Assembly: GCF_009811555.1 (NCBI RefSeq)
Contig: NZ_BLIN01000005.1
Span: 3,233,501-3,297,500, forward strand
DNA length: 64,000 bases
Source: Streptomyces caniferus
GTDB taxonomy: Bacteria; Actinomycetota; Actinomycetes; Streptomycetales; Streptomycetaceae
Direction of reading: 5' to 3'
Part shown: positions 59,224 through 64,000 of the stretch, one piece after another
Layout: the number at the start of each line of letters is the position of its first letter
Numbering within the stretch: position 1 is the stretch's first letter
Notes under the pieces: generated by a model
Databases searched by the model: none
The model's input: the letters and a program-made list of their open reading frames with translations, nothing else
What the model was told of the DNA's origin: nothing
Translations under genes and position numbers: made by a program

Positions 59224-60477
59224 ATGAGTACGGCCACCGCCACCAAGGCGGCTCCCGCGAAGAAGCGGGGATCCGGCCTGTTCCAGGGCCTGCAGAAGAT
59301 CGGCCGCAGCCTCCAGCTGCCGATCGCCGTCCTGCCCGCCGCGGGCATCCTCAACCGCCTCGGCCAGCCGGACGTCTTCGGCGAGAAGGGCCTCGGCTGG
59401 ATCGCCGTCAGCAAGGTCTTCGCGGCGGCCGGCGGCGCGGTCTTCGACAACCTGCCGATGCTGTTCTGCATAGGCGTCGCCATCGGCTTCGCGAAGAAGT
59501 CCGATGGCTCCACGGCGCTCGCCGCCCTGGTCGGCTTCCTGGTCTACAGCAATGTCCTCAAGGCGTTCCCGGTCACGGAAGGCCATATCGAGAAGGGCAA
59601 GTGGGTCGAGCCGGTCCTCAACAACCCCGGGGTCCTCGGCGGCATCATCATGGGTCTGCTCGCCGCGATCCTGTGGCAGCGCTACCACCGCAAGAAGCTG
59701 GTGGACTGGCTGGGCTTCTTCAACGGCCGCCGGCTCGTCCCGATCATCATGGCGTTCGTGGGGACCGCCGTCGGCGTCCTCTTCCTCCTGGTCTGGGAGC
59801 CCGTCGGCAGCGCCATCTCCAGCTTCGGCGAGTGGATGACCGGCCTGGGCGCGGGCGGTGCCGGACTGTTCGGTCTGATCAACCGTGCGCTGCTGCCGAT
59901 CGGCATGCACCAGTTCGTCAACACCGTCTCGTGGTTCCAGCTCGGTGACTTCACCGACGCGGCCGGCAAGGTCGCGCACGGCGACATCGGCCGCTTCTTC
60001 GCCGGCGACCCGTCCGCCGGGCAGTTCATGTCCGGCTTCTTCCCGATCATGATGTTCGGTCTGCCGGCCGCCGCCCTCGCCATCGCGCACTGCGCCCGTC
60101 CCGAGCGCCGCAAGACCGTACTCGGCATGATGATCTCGCTCGCGCTGACCTCCTTCGTCTGCGGTATCACCGAGCCGATCGAGTTCTCGTTCATGTTCAT
60201 CGCCCCGGTGCTCTACGGCATCCACGCCGTGCTGACCGCCCTCTCGATGGCTCTGACCTGGGCACTGGGCGTGCACGACGGCTTCACCTTCTCCGCCGGC
60301 TTCATCGACTACGCGCTGAACTGGAACCTGGCCACCAAGCCCTGGATGATCATCCCGATCGGCCTGGTCTTCGCCGCCGTCTACTACCTGCTGTTCCGCT
60401 TCGCGATCACCAAGTTCAACCTCACCACCCCGGGCCGGGAGCCCGAGGAGGAGGTCGAGGACCTGACGAAGGCGTAA
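59224..60477 (+). CDS. nagE2: PTS EIIC permease, N-acetylglucosamine (NagE2-like)
   Basis: A 417-residue permease, the main GlcNAc channel in S. coelicolor. It aligns with nagE1 throughout: QLPIAVLPAAGILNRLGQPDVFGEKGLGW, DWLGFFNGRRLVPIIMAFVG, QFVNTVSWFQLGDF and GITEPIEFSFMFIAPVLYGIHAVL. ATG 59224 has AGGAGGAATCCG upstream. The denser DasR-box array than at nagE1 suggests tighter control. Confidence 0.92.
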   Translation: MSTATATKAAPAKKRGSGLFQGLQKIGRSLQLPIAVLPAAGILNRLGQPDVFGEKGLGWIAVSKVFAAAGGAVFDNLPMLFCIGVAIGFAKKSDGSTALAALVGFLVYSNVLKAFPVTEGHIEKGKWVEPVLNNPGVLGGIIMGLLAAILWQRYHRKKLVDWLGFFNGRRLVPIIMAFVGTAVGVLFLLVWEPVGSAISSFGEWMTGLGAGGAGLFGLINRALLPIGMHQFVNTVSWFQLGDFTDAAGKVAHGDIGRFFAGDPSAGQFMSGFFPIMMFGLPAAALAIAHCARPERRKTVLGMMISLALTSFVCGITEPIEFSFMFIAPVLYGIHAVLTALSMALTWALGVHDGFTFSAGFIDYALNWNLATKPWMIIPIGLVFAAVYYLLFRFAITKFNLTTPGREPEEEVEDLTKA

Positions 60478-60501
60478 GCCGCGCAGGCCACCGCACCACG
60501 A

Positions 60502-60531
60502 GGGCCCCGGAACCGTAGGGTTCCGGGGCCC
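60502..60531 (+). terminator. Terminator after nagE2
   Basis: GGGCCCCGGAACC (60502-60514) pairs perfectly with GGTTCCGGGGCCC (60519-60531) over a four-base loop, followed by TTCGT. It starts 25 bases after the nagE2 stop. Confidence 0.88.
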
Positions 60532-60613
60532 TTCGTCATGACGTGCCGCGCGTCGTCGCCACGTACCGCGGGTCGTCGAGGCGCGTGCCGCGCGCCCCGC
60601 TCGGACGTCCCGC

Positions 60614-61366
60614 TCAGACCTCGTAGACCGCGCCCGCCTTGGCGACCTCGACCGGCCCGTCGTAGGCCTTCTGGGCGTCACGGACGCTGATGGCCGGGTC
60701 GGTCCACGGCGGGATGTGGGTCAGCACCAGGCGCCCCGCACCGGCCCGCTGGGCGATCTCGCCGGCCTCCCGGCCGTTGAGGTGCAGGTCCGGGATGTCT
60801 TCCTTGCCGTAGGTGAAGGACGCCTCGCACAGGAAGAAGTCGCTGCCCGCGACGAGGTGCTCCAGCGCGTCGCAGGGGCCGGTGTCCCCGGAGTACGTCA
60901 GGGACCTGCCGCCGTGTTCGATGCGGAAGGCGAAGGCCTCGACCGGGTGGCTGACCCGCTCGGTGCGGATCGTGAACGGCCCGGTGGTGAGGGTGCCCGG
61001 CGTCAGGGTGCGGAAGTCGAAGACCTCGCTCATCGCGCCGTCGTACGGCAGATCGGCGTGCGCGGCGGTGAGCCGGCGCTCGGTGCCGGCCGGGCCGTGG
61101 ACCGGCATCGGCGCGCAACGGCCGCCGTCCGGGCGGTAGTAGCGCACCACGAAGTAGCCGCACAGGTCGATGCAGTGATCGGCATGCAGATGCGACAGGA
61201 GTACGGCATCCAGGTCATAGAGGCCGATGTGGCGCTGCAGCTCGCCCAGGGCGCCGTTGCCCATGTCGAGGAGCAGCCTGAAGCCGTCGGCCTCCAGGAG
61301 GTAGCTCGAGCAGGCCGATTCCACGGAAGGGAACGACCCCGAGCATCCGACGACGGTGAGCTTCAT
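60614..61366 (-). CDS. Metallo-beta-lactamase-fold hydrolase (RNase Z-like)
   Basis: A 250-residue zinc hydrolase. The MBL motif SHLHADHC provides His59, His61, Asp63 and His64. RTERVSHPVEAFAFRIEHGGRSLTYSGDTGPC and the C-terminal LVLTHIPPW supply the remaining ligands. The layout resembles RNase Z/ElaC and phosphodiesterase-type members, but the long exosite arm of RNase Z is not evident, so another phosphodiester or thioester substrate is possible. ATG 61366. Confidence 0.88.
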   Translation of the reverse strand: MKLTVVGCSGSFPSVESACSSYLLEADGFRLLLDMGNGALGELQRHIGLYDLDAVLLSHLHADHCIDLCGYFVVRYYRPDGGRCAPMPVHGPAGTERRLTAAHADLPYDGAMSEVFDFRTLTPGTLTTGPFTIRTERVSHPVEAFAFRIEHGGRSLTYSGDTGPCDALEHLVAGSDFFLCEASFTYGKEDIPDLHLNGREAGEIAQRAGAGRLVLTHIPPWTDPAISVRDAQKAYDGPVEVAKAGAVYEV

Positions 61367-61777
61367 AGCGGGCGTGAACCTCCGTGGGCGGGGGCGGCGG
61401 ACGGGAGCCTCCCCTGCTCGAACGCAGTGGAGAGCGTGGGGAAGGCTCCATGCGGGCTTCCCGGCGGGGCCTTGCCGGGTGGTGCCGGGTCCTTGGCGGT
61501 CGGTGCGGTGCCCACGAGCGTAAGGCGCAAAAGGTGCTGTGGCTCCTCCGGCGGGGCGAGCTGTGGGCGGAATCACCAGTCTGGGCTGTCGCCCCGTACG
61601 CCCGTACGGAGTGGCCGGTGACTCAAGGGTGTTCCGCCCGCCCCTCGCCGTGCGGCGGACCGGACGCCGTAGGGGGGAGAAGGTGCTGCGGGGGTGCCCC
61701 GGTCCTCACCGGTGCACCCCCGAGTCCCTCGTCCCGCCGCCGCGGCGGGCCCCTGCGGCCGCTCCGCCGCCGGGCGG
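61367..61777. other. Intergenic region between MBL hydrolase and cysM, with cysM terminator
   Basis: No gene is seen. Arms 61690-61703 and 61708-61721 (GGGGGTGCCCCGGT and its complement with one mismatch) form a hairpin after cysM on the minus strand, and a CCCGCCGC/GCGGCGGG palindrome lies at about 61734-61750. The remainder includes the MBL gene promoter side. Confidence 0.6.
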
Positions 61778-63008
<1,231 letters not shown>

Positions 63009-63142
63009 GGAGTGCTCCTGTGGGAGTGCGGGGCGGGGGCTGTACGTCCCGGGGCACGGCGTACGGCGCGCCGGGAGGCGTCGGGTGACGCGGGAAGTGC
63101 GGGGTGCCGGAGGCGGGCGCCGGGCGCCCGGGGCAGGCCGGG

Positions 63143-63313
63143 TCAGGCGGCGCAGCGCGGACAGATGGCGCTGGAAAGGCGGCACAGATCCACGTGCAGC
63201 CGTGCGGCTCCGCAGCCGAACGCGCCCAGCAGGGCGGATGCGGAGCGACGCGTGGCGAGTGGAGCGCGCAGCAGCATGCCCGGCCTCTTCTCGCTCACGT
63301 CGTGGTCAACCAT
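63143..63313 (-). CDS. Cysteine-containing leader peptide of the cysO-cysM operon
   Basis: A 56-residue reading frame whose end is RLHVDLCRLSSAICPRCAA, with Cys at 34, 44, 51 and 54. The RLHVDLCRLSSAIC pattern is that of actinobacterial leader peptides found before sulfur-assimilation genes. ATG 63313 lies six bases after a -10-like TACGAT (63320-63325 on the plus strand), so the transcript is probably leaderless. The stop is 134 bases before cysO, and GC-rich inverted repeats at about 63114-63130 could form the attenuator. Stalling at Cys codons during cysteine shortage would then favour cysO-cysM expression (inference from the mycobacterial system). Confidence 0.75.
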   Translation of the reverse strand: MVDHDVSEKRPGMLLRAPLATRRSASALLGAFGCGAARLHVDLCRLSSAICPRCAA

Positions 63314-63397
63314 GCGGTCATCGTATCGATTCCCGGTCCGGGTATTGGAACCTCGTCCCATGATGCGGACGATCGGTGTACACCAGGTGGGACGGCC

Positions 63398-63823
63398 TCA
63401 GGAGTAGGCCGCCACGACCTCGACCTCTTCCTCGGTGACCTCGCCGTCCACGATCCGGTACGAGCGGAACTGGAAGGGCCCGGCGTCGTCGGTGTCGGCG
63501 GTCGATACCAGGACGTAGTGGGCGCCGGGCTCGTTCGCGTAGGAGAGGTCGGTGCGCGAGGGGTAGGCCTCGGTCGCGGTGTGCGAGTGGTAGATGATCA
63601 CCGGTTCCTCGTCCCGGTCGTCCATCTCGCGGTAGAGCTTGAGCAGGTCGGCGGAGTCGAATTCGTAGAACGTGGGCGACCGGGCGGCGTTCAGCATCGG
63701 GATGAAGCGCTCGGGGCGGCCACTGCCCGCCGGTCCCGCGACCACGCCGCAGGCCTCGTCGGGGTGGTCCTGGCGGGCGTGCTCGACGATCTGGTCGAAG
63801 AGCGCCTTGGTGAGGGTCAGCAT
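63398..63823 (-). CDS. mec: Mec-type JAMM metallopeptidase (Mov34/MPN)
   Basis: A 141-residue zinc peptidase that releases cysteine from the CysO-Cys adduct. The JAMM motif is complete: Glu23 in DEACGVV, then His79-Ser-His81 followed by Ser89 and Asp92 (YHSHTATEAYPSRTDLSYA). ATG 63823 lies seven bases after TATTCT, so it is probably translated from a leaderless transcript. It is upstream of the leader peptide on the same strand. Confidence 0.92.
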   Translation of the reverse strand: MLTLTKALFDQIVEHARQDHPDEACGVVAGPAGSGRPERFIPMLNAARSPTFYEFDSADLLKLYREMDDRDEEPVIIYHSHTATEAYPSRTDLSYANEPGAHYVLVSTADTDDAGPFQFRSYRIVDGEVTEEEVEVVAAYS

Positions 63824-63840
63824 GGCGCCAAGAATAGACA

Positions 63841-63881
63841 GCGGGCCCGCACGTACCGAAGAGTGGTACGCACGGGCCCGC
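63841..63881. terminator. Terminator of the gene at the right edge
   Basis: A 17-bp stem with two G-U pairs, formed by GCGGGCCCGCACGTACC and GGTACGCACGGGCCCGC around a seven-base loop. On the minus strand it follows the stop at 63928-63930. Confidence 0.8.
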
Positions 63882-63927
63882 ATGCTGGACGGTCGGGCGA
63901 TTCGCCCCGGTCCGCCCGAAAGGCGCC

Positions 63928-64000
63928 TCAGTCCTTGGAGCCCTTGGCGGAGGCGTCCTGCGGCGTCGTGCCGGCCGTCAGGCCGTTCGCCGCGTCCCGC
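63928..64000 (-). CDS. 3' end of an unidentified gene, truncated by the window edge
   Basis: The minus-strand frame reads RDAANGLTAGTTPQDASAKGSKD and then TGA (63928-63930), giving only the last ~23 residues. The low-complexity end does not identify a family. In S. coelicolor as I recall it, an amino-acid permease lies at this position, but that is synteny, not sequence evidence. Confidence 0.6.
   Translation of the reverse strand, partial: RDAANGLTAGTTPQDASAKGSKD

Overview
This is 64 kb of very GC-rich chromosome from a Streptomyces. The evidence is the sporulation-specific SsgA-like gene, the CslA-GlxA-CslZ hyphal-tip glycan locus with a nearby AA10 LPMO, DasR-type operators (TGGTCTAGACCA-like) at the LPMO and N-acetylglucosamine PTS genes, translationally coupled ATGA/GTGA junctions, and gene order that, from memory, resembles S. 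coelicolor around SCO2833-SCO2838 and SCO2902-SCO2914. There is no insertion sequence, integrase, CRISPR array or biosynthetic cluster. The region reads as core chromosome with a few odd modules.

Layout. 1-6.3 kb: a 5'-truncated amidase, a DUF3830 gene, an EhuBCDA-type polar-solute/ectoine ABC importer and an IclR regulator, with two look-alike palindromes at the control points. 6.4-11.8 kb: two identical tRNA-Lys genes flank an acyl-CoA synthetase, a DasR-box LPMO, a hypothetical gene and an SsgA-like gene. 13-18.3 kb: cslA-glxA (coupled) and convergent cslZ, after a 1.2-kb gene-free stretch. 18.4-20 kb: a sortase-fold protein without its catalytic residues and its exported partner. 20-25.7 kb: NagD-like phosphatase, ROK regulator/oxidoreductase divergent pair, FAH-family hydrolase, a YidC paralogue with a DUF6412 protein. 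26-31 kb: acyl-CoA synthetase, DUF4142 and DUF1996 exported proteins. 30.8-35.6 kb: PucR-type regulator and a three-gene redox module (bis-His membrane cytochrome, NuoF-ferredoxin fusion, surface lipoprotein). 35.6-39.7 kb: SSS transporter, DUF3311, class E sortase, DUF445. 40-47.3 kb: SGNH hydrolase, DUF1707 protein, a two-permease ABC exporter, a bifunctional PBP. 47.3-53 kb: SugE/Gdx guanidinium exporter under a guanidine-III riboswitch, GroES-like protein, DUF3618, Bcp peroxiredoxin, orphan histidine kinase with a small exported protein, ProP-type transporter. 53.1-54.7 kb: two tandem modular HNH proteins ending at an unusual tRNA-Leu(UAG). 54.8-60.5 kb: rdgB, small lipoprotein, small membrane protein, rph, and the nagF/nagE1/nagE2 GlcNAc PTS with several DasR boxes. 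60.6-64 kb: MBL-fold hydrolase and the cysM-cysO-(Cys leader peptide)-mec cysteine-synthesis locus, then the 3' end of a further gene.

Connections. The LPMO and nag genes would share DasR control, tying polysaccharide attack to GlcNAc uptake. LPMO, CslA, GlxA, CslZ, the SsgA-like protein, PBP and sortase all act on the cell surface. EhuBCDA and ProP both fit osmolyte uptake. The cys locus carries CysO sulfur carrier, CysO-dependent synthase and the JAMM peptidase, with a leaderless Cys-containing leader peptide for feedback. The most novel-looking items are the NuoF-ferredoxin/bis-haem/lipoprotein module, the inactive sortase pair, the modular HNH pair, the short-armed tRNA-Leu, and the two-residue extension after the CysO GlyGly.
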